Source of the DNA: Micromonospora sp. NBRC 110009
Lineage (GTDB): Bacteria; Actinomycetota; Actinomycetes; Mycobacteriales; Micromonosporaceae
DNA: 64,000 bases
Direction of reading: 5' to 3'
Assembly (NCBI RefSeq): GCF_030518795.1
Contig: NZ_CP130427.1
Span: forward strand, 6,944,001 to 7,008,000
Made by a program: the position numbers and the translations under genes. This document shows, piece after piece, positions 8,491-17,106 of the stretch. Position 1 is the stretch's first letter; every line of letters starts with the position of its first letter. The notes under the pieces are model-generated. The model was not told the DNA's origin. It worked only from the letters and a program-made list of their open reading frames with translations, and did no database searches.

Positions 8491-9051
8491 TCACCGCCCC
8501 AGGCCGAACGGGTTGCCGGCGGCGTGCGGGCTGAGCTTGACGGTCGGCGGGGTGGCCGGGTCGTACCACTCGGCCTGGCGGATCGCCTTCATGGCCGCCT
8601 TGCGGCCGGCCGGGTCGAGCCGGTCGACGAAGAGCACCCCGTCGAGGTGGTCGGTCTCGTGCTGGACGCACCGGGCCATCAGGCCGGTGCCGACGATCTG
8701 CAGCGGGTCACCGTAGCCGGTGAAGCCCTTGGCGATGACGTTCTGCCGGCGCTTCGTGTCGAAGTAGAGCCCGGGGATGGACAGACACCCCTCCGGGCCG
8801 TCCTGCTCCTCCTCGTCGGGGAACTCCAGCACCGGATTGACCAGGTGCCCGAGGACGTCGTCCACGTCGAAGGTGAACACCCGCAGGCCCACCCCGAGCT
8901 GCGGCGCGGCCAGGCCGGCCCCGCTCTGCTCGCGCATCGTGTCGGTCAGGTCGGCGATCAGCTTGCGCAGCTCGGCGTCGAAGTCGACCACCGGATCGGC
9001 CGGCGTGCGCAGCACCGGATCGCCGAACAGACGGATGGGCTGGACGGTCAC
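8491..9051 (-). CDS. def: Peptide deformylase
   Basis: This metalloenzyme removes the N-formyl group from nascent proteins. The 186-residue protein carries the three signature motifs: GAGLAAPQ (from 44), EGCLSIPG with metal ligand C89, and QHETDHLDG with ligands H131 and H135 and catalytic E132. The GTG start at 9051 has an AAGGAG sequence nine bases upstream. It is the first gene of the def-fmt-rsmB unit. The C-terminal tail (NPFGLGR) is slightly longer than in E. coli, as in other actinobacteria. Confidence 0.95.
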   Translation of the reverse strand: MTVQPIRLFGDPVLRTPADPVVDFDAELRKLIADLTDTMREQSGAGLAAPQLGVGLRVFTFDVDDVLGHLVNPVLEFPDEEEQDGPEGCLSIPGLYFDTKRRQNVIAKGFTGYGDPLQIVGTGLMARCVQHETDHLDGVLFVDRLDPAGRKAAMKAIRQAEWYDPATPPTVKLSPHAAGNPFGLGR

Positions 9052-9093
9052 GCGGGGTGGCTCCTTAACTGGGACGAGTGGTGCCGTACCAGT

Positions 9094-10362
9094 CTACGGA
9101 GTGGCCCCGGTCGCCCCGGCCGGCGTACCGCGATCGACGACCGACGCCTCCCCGTCACCCACGGTGACCGGCAGGGTGGCGTAGCCCCGCAGGGTGAGCC
9201 GGATCCGCCGCTCGGGCGGCCCGGCCAGGGCGAGCCCGGGCAGCCGGCGCAGCAGCAGCGGGAAGGCCACCTGCGCCTCCAGCCGGGCCAGGGCGGCGCC
9301 CAGGCAGTAGTGCGGGCCGGCGCCGAAGGAGAGCGGGTGGACCTGCGGGCGCCACGGGTCGAAGCGCTGCGGCTCGGGGTAGCGGCGGGGATCCCGATTC
9401 GCGGCGCCGAGCATCACGATGAGCCAGCTCTCGGCGGGCAGGTCGACGCCGCCGTGCCGGGCCGGGGCGGTGCTCATCCGGGAGGTGAGCTGCACCGGTG
9501 AGTCGTAGCGCAGCAGCTCGTCGACGTAGCCGGGGGCGAACTCGGGGTGGTCGCGCAGCGTGGCCGCCTCGCGGGGATGGTCGAGGAGGACCACCAGGCC
9601 GTTGCCGAGCAGATTGGTGGTGGTCTCGAAACCGGCCACCAGCAGCACGATCAGGTTGGCCAGCAGCTCGTCGCCGGAGAGCCGGTCGCCGTCGGAGTCG
9701 TGCGCCTGCACCAGCGCAGTGGTCAGGTCGTCGGCCGGTGCCCGGCGGCGGGCCGCGACCAGCGCGGAGAAGTAGTCCCGCAGCTCGCCGGCGCCCCGGT
9801 CGGCCACGGCCAGCTCCTCCGGGGTGATCTCTGGTTCCAGGATCCCGGTGAGGTCGGTGGCCCAGCGCCGGAACAGCGGCCGGTCGGCGGCCGGCACCCC
9901 GAGCAGCGCGCAGATCACCCCCACCGGCAGGGGGTACGCGAAGTCGGCCAGGAAGTCGACCGGCGCGCGGCCGCGGGCCAACATCCCGTCGATCAGCTCG
10001 TCGGCCTGGGCGACGACGACGTCCCGCATGGCGGCGATCCGGCGCGGGGTGAAGGCGCCGGCGGCCAGCCGCCGCATCCGGCTGTGGTCGGGCGGGTTGG
10101 TGCGCAGCATCGACCGGGAGATCGACAGGACCGCGGGGCTCTCCCGCCAGCCGGGCAGGAACTGGTCGCGCAAGTTGTCGTCCATCACCCCGAAGCGGGC
10201 GTCCCGGAGGATCGCGTCGGCCTCGGCGTAGTCGGTCACCACGTAGAAGACCGGCCCGGCCTGGACCACCGGGCCGTGGCCGCGCAACTGCTCGTAGGTC
10301 GGGTACGGGTCCACCCGGCCCGCCGGGGACATCAGCAGCGCGAGGGCGTCGGCAGGATCCAC
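9094..10362 (-). CDS. Cytochrome P450 (soluble, bacterial class)
   Basis: This is a 422-residue heme monooxygenase. It shows the I-helix oxygen-activation motif AGFETT (243-248), the K-helix ELLR (282-285), and the heme loop FGAGPHYCLGAALAR with axial ligand C353. There is no membrane anchor or fused reductase, so it needs separate ferredoxin and ferredoxin reductase, neither of which is adjacent. The substrate cannot be told from sequence. The GTG start has GGGGAGG upstream. It lies between def and a kinase-ParB fusion gene in a stretch that interrupts the usual priA-def neighbourhood, and there is no biosynthetic cluster around it. It may act in secondary metabolism or catabolism. Confidence 0.9.
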   Translation of the reverse strand: MDPADALALLMSPAGRVDPYPTYEQLRGHGPVVQAGPVFYVVTDYAEADAILRDARFGVMDDNLRDQFLPGWRESPAVLSISRSMLRTNPPDHSRMRRLAAGAFTPRRIAAMRDVVVAQADELIDGMLARGRAPVDFLADFAYPLPVGVICALLGVPAADRPLFRRWATDLTGILEPEITPEELAVADRGAGELRDYFSALVAARRRAPADDLTTALVQAHDSDGDRLSGDELLANLIVLLVAGFETTTNLLGNGLVVLLDHPREAATLRDHPEFAPGYVDELLRYDSPVQLTSRMSTAPARHGGVDLPAESWLIVMLGAANRDPRRYPEPQRFDPWRPQVHPLSFGAGPHYCLGAALARLEAQVAFPLLLRRLPGLALAGPPERRIRLTLRGYATLPVTVGDGEASVVDRGTPAGATGATP

Positions 10363-10444
10363 GGTCGGCCTCCCCAGGCGTCGGAGACCCTCATCATGCT
10401 CCGGTCCGCCCGATCCGGCGATCCCGCCGCAGGGCCGCCCCCGC

Positions 10445-11428
10445 TCAGACGCCGGTGCCCGGCTCCCCGGCCAGCACCGCGTCCCCGCCGAGCAGGGCGT
10501 GCTCGGGCAGCGGGAGCTGGATGCCGTGCGCGGCCTCCCAGTCGTGGATCAGGCTGGGCCGGGCCTGCGCGGCGAAGTAGTCGACGGCGCTCATCCCGCC
10601 GACCACGGGCTCCTCCACCTCGGCGGCGAGCCGGGCCGGGACCAGCGGGAAGCCGCTCTGCAGGGCGGCGCTGAGCCGGCGGTGCCCGTCGACCACGAAG
10701 AAGTACTCCCCGGTGTAGCCGATGGTCAGCGGCGCCAGGGCCTCGTCGCCGGCCTCGGCCACGTCGCCGACGAACTCCGAGTCCCAGAGCCCGCGCAGGG
10801 TGGCGATGTCCTCGGTCGGGTAGATCCGGCCCGGGTCGAGCAGCAACAGCGGCCGGCCCGCGGCCAGCACCTCGGCGCCGAGCCGCCCCTCGTAGACGTC
10901 GATGACGTGCTGGATCACCTGCTCCGGGTTGGCCCGGGTGGTGTCGCAGATCAGGTCGTAGTTGCGCAGCCGCGCCTTGTCGACGCCGTACCGCACGATG
11001 AACCGGCCGCGCTCGCTCTCGCTGCGCTCCTGGAGCTTGGCCCGCGCCTCCGCCAGCGAGGTGTAGCTCTCGGCCGGGCCGGACGGCCGGGCGAGCACCC
11101 GCCGGGCGGCCTCGGTCGGCTCGGTGATCATGTGCACCTTGAGCGCGTCGGTGAAGAAGTGCCAGGCCAGCCGGGAGTCCATCACCAGGCGCTCACCGGA
11201 GGCGGCGATGTCCCGCTGGAGCTGGTCGACGTACCCGTCGACGGCCTGGTCCAGCTCGGCGTGCAGGTTGAGCTGGAGGGCGGTCATCTGCCGCTCCTGG
11301 GCCATCTGCCGGTAGAGGTCGCCGACGCTGACCCGGCGCATGTTCAGCCGCTTGGCGATCTCGACGGAGACGGTGCTCTTGCCGCTGCCGAGGTCACCGT
11401 TGAAGACGATCGACTGACGAACGGTCAC
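10445..11428 (-). CDS. Cytidylate-kinase-like P-loop kinase fused to a ParB/Srx-type domain
   Basis: This is a 327-residue two-part protein. Residues 1-185 resemble small-molecule P-loop kinases of the cytidylate/shikimate type: Walker A GDLGSGKS at 11-18, then RRVSVGDLYRQMAQ, LVMDSRLAWHF and a RYGVDKARLRNYDLI segment. Residues about 195-315 look like the ParB/sulfiredoxin superfamily, with VVDGHRRLSAAL (DGHRR at 247-251). That superfamily includes free serine kinases (SerK, SbnI) as well as ParB nucleotide-binding domains. The substrate is unknown. Possibilities include a nucleotide or cofactor precursor, or a sensing rather than catalytic role for either half. The GTG start has AGGGGTGG upstream. 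It is not near parA/parS, so a chromosome partition role is unlikely. Confidence 0.65.
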   Translation of the reverse strand: MTVRQSIVFNGDLGSGKSTVSVEIAKRLNMRRVSVGDLYRQMAQERQMTALQLNLHAELDQAVDGYVDQLQRDIAASGERLVMDSRLAWHFFTDALKVHMITEPTEAARRVLARPSGPAESYTSLAEARAKLQERSESERGRFIVRYGVDKARLRNYDLICDTTRANPEQVIQHVIDVYEGRLGAEVLAAGRPLLLLDPGRIYPTEDIATLRGLWDSEFVGDVAEAGDEALAPLTIGYTGEYFFVVDGHRRLSAALQSGFPLVPARLAAEVEEPVVGGMSAVDYFAAQARPSLIHDWEAAHGIQLPLPEHALLGGDAVLAGEPGTGV

Positions 11429-11637
11429 GACTGGTCCACCCCTGAATCAGCGCCTGGTTGACATCATCGAGTTGGCGTCGGCCCGACGCCCTTCCGCCAT
11501 CTTCGCGCCATCCGTGCACTCCGGCATGACGGGAAACGCTATCACGCGTTGTTCACCGACCGGCCGCACGAGGTGTGCGACAAACCGCTGGTCACGACCG
11601 TCAACGACGGCTGAGTGCAGAGGTCACGGCAGGCGAG

Positions 11638-13725
11638 TCAGAACAGGCTCAGCGGATCGACCTGGAGTCGGACCGGATCGGCGGCCTTGCGGGCGCTGCG
11701 CTGCCCGGCGGCGGCGTGCAGCGCCTCGGCGAGCGCGGCGGCCCGGGCCCGCGGCACCCGGACCAGCATCCGTTCCCGCCCCTCGTCGGCCGGCACCGGG
11801 CCGAGCACGTCGGCGCCGTCGGGCAGCCGGGCGCCGGCCAGCAGGTCCGCCACCGCGTCCGCCGGGCCCGTCACGCTGGCCATCCGGACCGCCGGCGGGA
11901 AGCCCAGCTCGCGCCGCTCGGCCAGCTCGCGCTCGGCGAACCAGGCCGCGTCCCAGCGCAGCAGCGCCTGCACCGGGGCGAGCGCCCCGTCCGCGACCAC
12001 CACCACCCGACCCCCCGCCGCGCCGGGCCGGGCCAGCGCGGCCGCGGCCAGCCAGCGCCGCAGCGCCTCCTCCCCCGCCCGCAGGTCGGCCCGGGTGAGC
12101 AGCGCCCACGAGTCGAGCAGCAGCACGGCGCCGTACCCGCCGTCGGCGACCGGCTCGGCTCCCGGGGTGGCGATCACCAGGCCCGCCCCGCCGGACACCG
12201 AACCGAGCACTTCCTCCCGGCCCGAGGTGCGCACCGGGACGCCGGGAAAGGCGCGCCCGAGTTCCTCGGCGGTCCGCCGGGCGCCGGTGACCGCGGCCCG
12301 CAGCCGCCGCCCGCCGCACTCCGGGCAGGCGTACGCGGCGACGACCCGGCCGCACCAGCGGCAGGCCGGCGCCCCGTCGGCGGAGGGCAGCGCGAGCGGG
12401 CCCGCGCAGTGCGGGCAGCGGGCCGGGGTACGGCAGCCGGCGCAGGCCACCGAGGGCAGGTAGCCACGACGGGGCACCTGCACCAGCACCGGCAGGTCGG
12501 CCCGGAGCGTGTCCCGGGCGGTGGTCCAGGCCAGGCTGGGCAGCCGGGCGGAGGCGGCGCCGGGGTCGCGGGCCAACTGCGGGTCGTCCCCGGTCGGCGC
12601 GATGGCCGGCACCCGGGCGCGGACGGTCGCCCGGTCGGCCACCACCTCGCGGGCCCAGCGCGTCTCCACCAGCAGCTGCGCCTCGGCGGTGCGGGCGTAC
12701 CCGCCGACCAGGGCGGCCGCCTCGCCGAGCTTGGCCCGGGTGAGCAGCACCTCCCGGGCGTGCGGGTACGGCGCCCGGGGCTCGGCGTGCAGGTCGTCGC
12801 CGTCGTCCCAGATCGCGACGAGGCCGAGCCGGTCGACCGGGGCGAACATGGCCGCGCGGGTGCCGACGACCACCGGCACGTCGCCGCGCCGGGCGGCGAG
12901 GAAGGCGCGGTAACGCCGGGCCGGGCCGAGCGCGGCGGAGAGGCAGACGTGCCGTCCCGGCCCGAGGACCACGGTGAGCGCGACGTCGAGGCGGTCCAGG
13001 TCGCGGGCGTCGGCCACCACGACGACGGCACCCCGGCCGCCGGCCACGGTGGCGGCGACGGCGTCGGCGTACCGGGCGGCCCAGTCCTCGCCGGGCAGCG
13101 CGGACCAGACCGCGCGGGGCGCCCGCCCGTCGGTGAGCGCGCGCAGGAAGGCCGGGCCGGCCGGGTAGTCCCGCCACCCGCGCGGATCCACCGGCGCCGA
13201 CGTCGGCGAGCCCACGGCCTCGGTGGGACCGTGGGCCGGTGGGCGCCCGGCGGAGTCGGTGGCGAGCGCCCCGGCGGAGTCGGCGGCGGTGGGGCCGGTC
13301 GCCGCGGCGTCCGGGTCGGCGGAGTCTGCCGAGGCGGTCGCGGTGACGTCCTTCTCCGCCCGGGCGTGGCGGGGCGGGACGGCCAGCCGGAGCACGTCGG
13401 CGAGGCTGCCGGCATACCGGTCGGCGACCGCGCGGGCCAGCCGGGCCACCTCCGGGGCCAGCACCGGCACCGGCGAGACCACTTTCTCCAGGTACGCCAG
13501 CCGGGGGTGGTCGGACTCCTCGACCCGCTTCAGCAGCCAGCCGTCGACGAGTTGGCCGGCGAAGCGCACCTTCACCCGCACGCCCGGCTGCGCCGGGCCG
13601 TCCAGCTCGGCGGGGACCAGGTAGTCGAACGGGCGGTCGAGGTGGGCCAGGGGCAGGTCCACGCAGACGCGAGCGACCGGCGACCCCGTCGCGGGTCGCC
13701 GGTCGCTGCGCCTGGTGCCGGTCAG
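11638..13725 (-). CDS. priA: PriA-like primosomal protein, helicase motifs lost
   Basis: In most bacteria PriA restarts stalled replication forks. The N-terminal 3'-end-binding domain is present (VARVCVDLPLAHLDRPFDYLVPAEL), and the C-terminal half keeps the zinc-binding cysteines (CAGCRTPARCPHC, CRWCG, CPECGG). The helicase Walker A region reads WSALPGEDWAARY with no GKT, and the DEAH position reads IWDDGDDLH, so ATP hydrolysis is not expected. This loss is known for actinobacterial PriA. A long Ala/Asp/Ser-rich insert lies before the helicase-like region. The start is uncertain. CTG 13725 (695 residues) overlaps the metK stop and keeps the conserved first strand, while GTG 13662 would cut into it. 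Confidence 0.85.
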   Translation of the reverse strand: MTGTRRSDRRPATGSPVARVCVDLPLAHLDRPFDYLVPAELDGPAQPGVRVKVRFAGQLVDGWLLKRVEESDHPRLAYLEKVVSPVPVLAPEVARLARAVADRYAGSLADVLRLAVPPRHARAEKDVTATASADSADPDAAATGPTAADSAGALATDSAGRPPAHGPTEAVGSPTSAPVDPRGWRDYPAGPAFLRALTDGRAPRAVWSALPGEDWAARYADAVAATVAGGRGAVVVVADARDLDRLDVALTVVLGPGRHVCLSAALGPARRYRAFLAARRGDVPVVVGTRAAMFAPVDRLGLVAIWDDGDDLHAEPRAPYPHAREVLLTRAKLGEAAALVGGYARTAEAQLLVETRWAREVVADRATVRARVPAIAPTGDDPQLARDPGAASARLPSLAWTTARDTLRADLPVLVQVPRRGYLPSVACAGCRTPARCPHCAGPLALPSADGAPACRWCGRVVAAYACPECGGRRLRAAVTGARRTAEELGRAFPGVPVRTSGREEVLGSVSGGAGLVIATPGAEPVADGGYGAVLLLDSWALLTRADLRAGEEALRRWLAAAALARPGAAGGRVVVVADGALAPVQALLRWDAAWFAERELAERRELGFPPAVRMASVTGPADAVADLLAGARLPDGADVLGPVPADEGRERMLVRVPRARAAALAEALHAAAGQRSARKAADPVRLQVDPLSLF

Positions 13726-14912
13726 GCTCCCGCGGCCGACTTGAGGTCGGCGGCCCGGTCGGTGCTCTCCCAGGTCAGGTCCGGCAGCTCGCGGCCGAAG
13801 TGGCCGTACGCGGCGGTCTGCTGGTAGATCGGGCGGAGCAGGTTGAGGTCCCGGATGATGGCGGCCGGGCGCAGGTCGAAGACCTCCGCGACGGCCTTCT
13901 CGATCGACGCGACCGGCACGGTCTCGGTGCCGAAGGTCTCGATGAAGAGGCTCACCGGGTGCGCCTTGCCGATCGCGTACGCGACCTGCGCCTCGCACCG
14001 CTCGGCCAGGCCAGCGGCGACCACGTTCTTGGCGACCCAGCGCATGGCGTACGCGGCGGAGCGGTCGACCTTGGACGGGTCCTTGCCGGAGAAGGCGCCG
14101 CCACCGTGGCGGGCGTAGCCGCCGTAGGTGTCGACGATGATCTTGCGGCCGGTGAGGCCGGCGTCGCCCATCGGGCCGCCGATCTCGAACCGCCCGGTCG
14201 GGTTGACCAGCAGCCGGTAGCCGTCGATCTCCAGGCCGAGACCCTCCAGCTCGGGAGTGATCACGTGGTCCCGGATGTCCGGGGTGAGCAGCGAGTCGAG
14301 CGAGATGTCGGCGGCGTGCTGGCTGGAGACCACGACCGTGTCCAGGCGGACCGGTCGCAGCCCGTCGTACTCGATGGTCACCTGGGTCTTGCCGTCCGGC
14401 CGCAGGTAGGGGATCGTGCCGTCCTTGCGCACCGCGGCCAGCCGCCGGGCCAGCCGGTGGGCCAGCGCGATCGGCAGCGGCATCAGCTCGGGCGTCTCCG
14501 AGCAGGCGAAGCCGAACATCATGCCCTGGTCGCCGGCGCCCTGCGCGTCCAGCGCGCTCTCCGACGAGCCGGTACGCAGCTCGAACGCGTTGTCCACACC
14601 CTGCGCGATGTCGGCCGACTGGGCGCCGATGGAGACGCTGACGCCGCAGGAGGCGCCGTCGAAGCCCTTCTTCGACGAGTCGTACCCGATCCCCAGGATG
14701 GTCTCCCGGACGATGGTCGGGATGTCGGCGTAGGCCTTGGTGGTCACCTCGCCGGCGACGTGCACCTGGCCCGTGGTGATCAGGGTCTCGACCGCGACGC
14801 GGCTGTGCGGGTCCTGGGCGAGCAGCGCGTCGAGAATGCCGTCACTGATCTGGTCGGCGATCTTGTCCGGGTGGCCCTCCGTGACCGATTCGGACGTGAA
14901 GAGACGTGTCAC
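13722..14912 (-). CDS. metK: S-adenosylmethionine synthetase
   Basis: This enzyme makes SAM from methionine and ATP in the cytosol. The protein of about 396 residues has the standard family blocks: RLFTSESVTEGHPDKIADQ (ATP and metal site), GAGDQGMMFG, KTQVTIEY, GRFEIGGPMGDAGLTGRKI and HGGGAFSGKDPSKVDRSAAY with the catalytic lysines. GTG 14912 is preferred because AGGAG stands four bases upstream and because it yields the usual short N-terminus. ATG 14927 would add five residues. No SAM riboswitch is recognisable in the 85-base leader. It lies between coaBC and priA, the order typical of actinobacteria. Confidence 0.96.
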   Translation of the reverse strand: MTRLFTSESVTEGHPDKIADQISDGILDALLAQDPHSRVAVETLITTGQVHVAGEVTTKAYADIPTIVRETILGIGYDSSKKGFDGASCGVSVSIGAQSADIAQGVDNAFELRTGSSESALDAQGAGDQGMMFGFACSETPELMPLPIALAHRLARRLAAVRKDGTIPYLRPDGKTQVTIEYDGLRPVRLDTVVVSSQHAADISLDSLLTPDIRDHVITPELEGLGLEIDGYRLLVNPTGRFEIGGPMGDAGLTGRKIIVDTYGGYARHGGGAFSGKDPSKVDRSAAYAMRWVAKNVVAAGLAERCEAQVAYAIGKAHPVSLFIETFGTETVPVASIEKAVAEVFDLRPAAIIRDLNLLRPIYQQTAAYGHFGRELPDLTWESTDRAADLKSAAGA

Positions 14913-15012
14913 GGCACTCCTAAGCATGTGAAAGCTCTTTGAAAAGGTCGCTCGGCGGCAGTTTAGTCACCGTGCTCCCAGCGTGACCCGGGGAACCCGA
15001 GGTGACCAACCG

Positions 15013-16221
15013 TCAGGATTGCTCGGTCAGCCGGGCGACCACGAGGTCCCAGACGGCGTCGGCCAGGTCCTCCTTGGGCTGCTCGGGCATCCGGTGCACC
15101 GCTCCGTCCGCCCCGATCACCGTGGCGGCGTTGGTCTCGGCGCCGAAGACCTTGTCCACACCCACCTCGTTGATCACGATGAGGTCCGCCCGCTTGCGGG
15201 CGAGCTTGGCCCGCCCGTTCGCCTCGGCGTCCCCGGTCTCGGCGGCGAAGACCACCAGCACCTGCTCAGGCCGGCGGCGCCGGCCCAGCTCGGCGGCGAT
15301 GTCCGGGTTGGTGACCAGGTCGATGGTGGGTGCGCTGCCGTCCTCCGCCTTCTTGATCTTACCCGGCGCGTAGCTGGCCGGGCGGAAATCGGCGGGGGCG
15401 GCGGCCATCACCACGGCGTCCGCGTCCGCGGCCGCCTCCAGGGTCGCCTTGCGCAGCTCCTCGGTGGTGCCCACTCGGACCAGGTCCGCGCCGGCCGGGT
15501 CGGCGAGCGCGACGTTGGCGGAGACCAGGGTGACCCGGGCGCCCCGGGCCACGGCGGCGCGGGCGAACGCGTACCCCTGCTTGCCGGAGGATCGGTTGCC
15601 GAGGAAGCGGACCGGGTCGAGCGGTTCGCGGGTGCCGCCGGCGGTGACCACCACGTGCCGGCCGGCCAGGTCGGCCGGGGCGTCGACGCCCCGGGCGAGG
15701 GCGCGGCGGGCGACCGCGAAGATCTCCGCCGGGTCGGGCAGCCGGCCCTTGCCGGTGTCCTTGCCGGTGAGCCGGCCGACCGCGGGCTCGATCACCCGGA
15801 CCCCGCGGGACCGCAGGGTGGCCACATTGGCGACGGTGGCCGGGTGCTCCCACATCTCGGTGTGCATCGCCGGGGCGAGCACCACCGGACAGCGGGCGGT
15901 CAGCAGGGTGTTGGTGAGCAGGTCGTCGGCGAGGCCGTGGGCGGCCTTGGCGAGCAGGTCGGCGGTGGCGGGAGCCACCACGACCAGGTCGGCGTGCTGA
16001 CCGAGGCGGACGTGCGGCACCTCGTGCACGTCGGACCAGACGTCGTCGGCGACCGGCTGGCCGGAGAGCGCGGCCCAGGTCGGCGCCCCGACGAAGCGGA
16101 GCGCCGACGCGGTCGGCACGACCCGGACCCGGTGGCCCGACTCGGTGAAGAGCCGGAGCAGCTCACACGCCTTGTAGGCGGCGATGCCGCCGCCGACCCC
16201 GAGGACGATCTCGGCGGTCAT
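15013..16221 (-). CDS. coaBC: Bifunctional phosphopantothenoylcysteine decarboxylase/synthetase
   Basis: This enzyme catalyses two consecutive steps of coenzyme A synthesis. The 402-residue protein has an N-terminal flavoprotein CoaC domain (GVGGGIAAYKACELLR start, HxxL-type HVRLGQHADLVVVAPATADLLAK, and the substrate-binding loop APAMHTEMWEHPA) and a C-terminal CoaB CTP-dependent ligase domain (VVVTAGGTREPLDPVRFLGNRSSGKQG, AAPADFRPA, KIKK, NPDIAAELG). ATG 16221 was chosen, although the Shine-Dalgarno sequence is weak. The downstream neighbour in the direction of reading is metK and the upstream one is rpoZ, as in other actinobacteria. Confidence 0.96.
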   Translation of the reverse strand: MTAEIVLGVGGGIAAYKACELLRLFTESGHRVRVVPTASALRFVGAPTWAALSGQPVADDVWSDVHEVPHVRLGQHADLVVVAPATADLLAKAAHGLADDLLTNTLLTARCPVVLAPAMHTEMWEHPATVANVATLRSRGVRVIEPAVGRLTGKDTGKGRLPDPAEIFAVARRALARGVDAPADLAGRHVVVTAGGTREPLDPVRFLGNRSSGKQGYAFARAAVARGARVTLVSANVALADPAGADLVRVGTTEELRKATLEAAADADAVVMAAAPADFRPASYAPGKIKKAEDGSAPTIDLVTNPDIAAELGRRRRPEQVLVVFAAETGDAEANGRAKLARKRADLIVINEVGVDKVFGAETNAATVIGADGAVHRMPEQPKEDLADAVWDLVVARLTEQS

Positions 16222-16236
16222 CGGCGCGGGCGGGCC

Positions 16237-16503
16237 TTACGGCTGGTCGGTCGGCTCGGCGGTGAGCAGACCCGCGTTGATCTCGCGCATGGCGATGGAG
16301 AGCGGCTTCTCCTGCGGGGTGGTCTCCACGAGCGGGCCGACGTACTCCAGCAGGCCCTCGCCGAGCTGGCTGTAGTAGGCGTTGATCTGGCGCGCGCGCT
16401 TGGCGGCGAAGATCACCAGCGCGTACTTCGAGGTCGTCTTCTCGAGGAGCTCGTCGATCGGCGGGTTGGTGATGCCCTCGGGGTTGGTGGCGATGGATCC
16501 CAC
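16237..16503 (-). CDS. rpoZ: RNA polymerase omega subunit
   Basis: Omega is a small polymerase assembly subunit. The 88-residue protein has the family signature GITNPPIDELLEKTTSKYALVIFAAKRARQIN followed by the GEGLLEYVGPLVET segment characteristic of actinobacterial omega. The GTG start has AGAGG six bases upstream. It lies 15 bases before coaBC and 43 bases after the gmk-like gene, consistent with the gmk-rpoZ-coaBC order seen widely in bacteria. Confidence 0.95.
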   Translation of the reverse strand: MGSIATNPEGITNPPIDELLEKTTSKYALVIFAAKRARQINAYYSQLGEGLLEYVGPLVETTPQEKPLSIAMREINAGLLTAEPTDQP

Positions 16504-16546
16504 GAATACCTCTGCGTCTTGTGCACCGCCCGGCGGCGGTGGCCGC

Positions 16547-17080
16547 TCAACCGCTCAGGCGCGGTTGGGCCGGAGCCAGGAAGGATGAACCGAGCCAGCC
16601 TACCAGTTCCTCCACCACCCGCTCGGTCCGGTCGTGCCGGACGGCGTGTGCGAAGGCGGCCGCCACGGCCGGGTCCGGGCGGTAGGACGCCGGAGCGAGC
16701 AGCACCAGCTGCGCGTCCGGCACGACGGCCCGGACGGCGAGCGCGCCCGGCAGGTCCAGCGGGAGCAGCACCGGCCGGCCCTCGGCGAGCCGGGCCCGGA
16801 TCCCGGCGCGCGGCACGCCGCGCCGGAACGGCCCGATCCGGCTCCACTCCACCAGCTCGTCGTCCGCGACCATCCGGTCGAACGTGGCCTCGTCGACGAA
16901 GAGCCGGTCCACCCCGGGCACCTCGCCGGGACGGCCGGGCCGGGTGGTTACGGGCACCGGCCGCCACACCGACGGAAAGCGCGCCCGGACCTGCTCGACG
17001 ACACCCTCCCGGCCGGCACCCGAAGGTCCGGCCAGGACAGTGAGCCGAGCCGCCGGGCGCGCCTCGTCATCCGTGCTCAC
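16547..17080 (-). CDS. gmk: Guanylate kinase-like protein with degenerate P-loop
   Basis: Position (gmk-rpoZ) and overall alignment mark this 177-residue protein as guanylate kinase, the enzyme that phosphorylates GMP. It starts LTVLAGPSGAG and keeps the TTRPGRPGE GMP-binding loop, ELVEWSRIG and the LPLDLPGA segment. However, the Walker A reads GPSGAGREG where GPSGxGK(S/G)T is required, so the phosphate-binding lysine and following hydroxyl residue are both replaced. The YGTP-like loop reads FRRGVPRAG, losing a GMP-contacting tyrosine. Catalysis is therefore doubtful. It may be a lineage-specific relic or a regulator, with a functional gmk elsewhere in the genome. The GTG start at 17080 lacks a clear Shine-Dalgarno sequence. 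Confidence 0.75.
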   Translation of the reverse strand: MSTDDEARPAARLTVLAGPSGAGREGVVEQVRARFPSVWRPVPVTTRPGRPGEVPGVDRLFVDEATFDRMVADDELVEWSRIGPFRRGVPRAGIRARLAEGRPVLLPLDLPGALAVRAVVPDAQLVLLAPASYRPDPAVAAAFAHAVRHDRTERVVEELVGWLGSSFLAPAQPRLSG

Positions 17081-17106
17081 CGCTTGTTTCTACACGCCTG
17101 GGGCGC

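Noticed and set aside
14928..15012. Possible SAM riboswitch ahead of metK
   Set aside because: The leader is only 85 bases and no conserved riboswitch core or pairing was found by eye.
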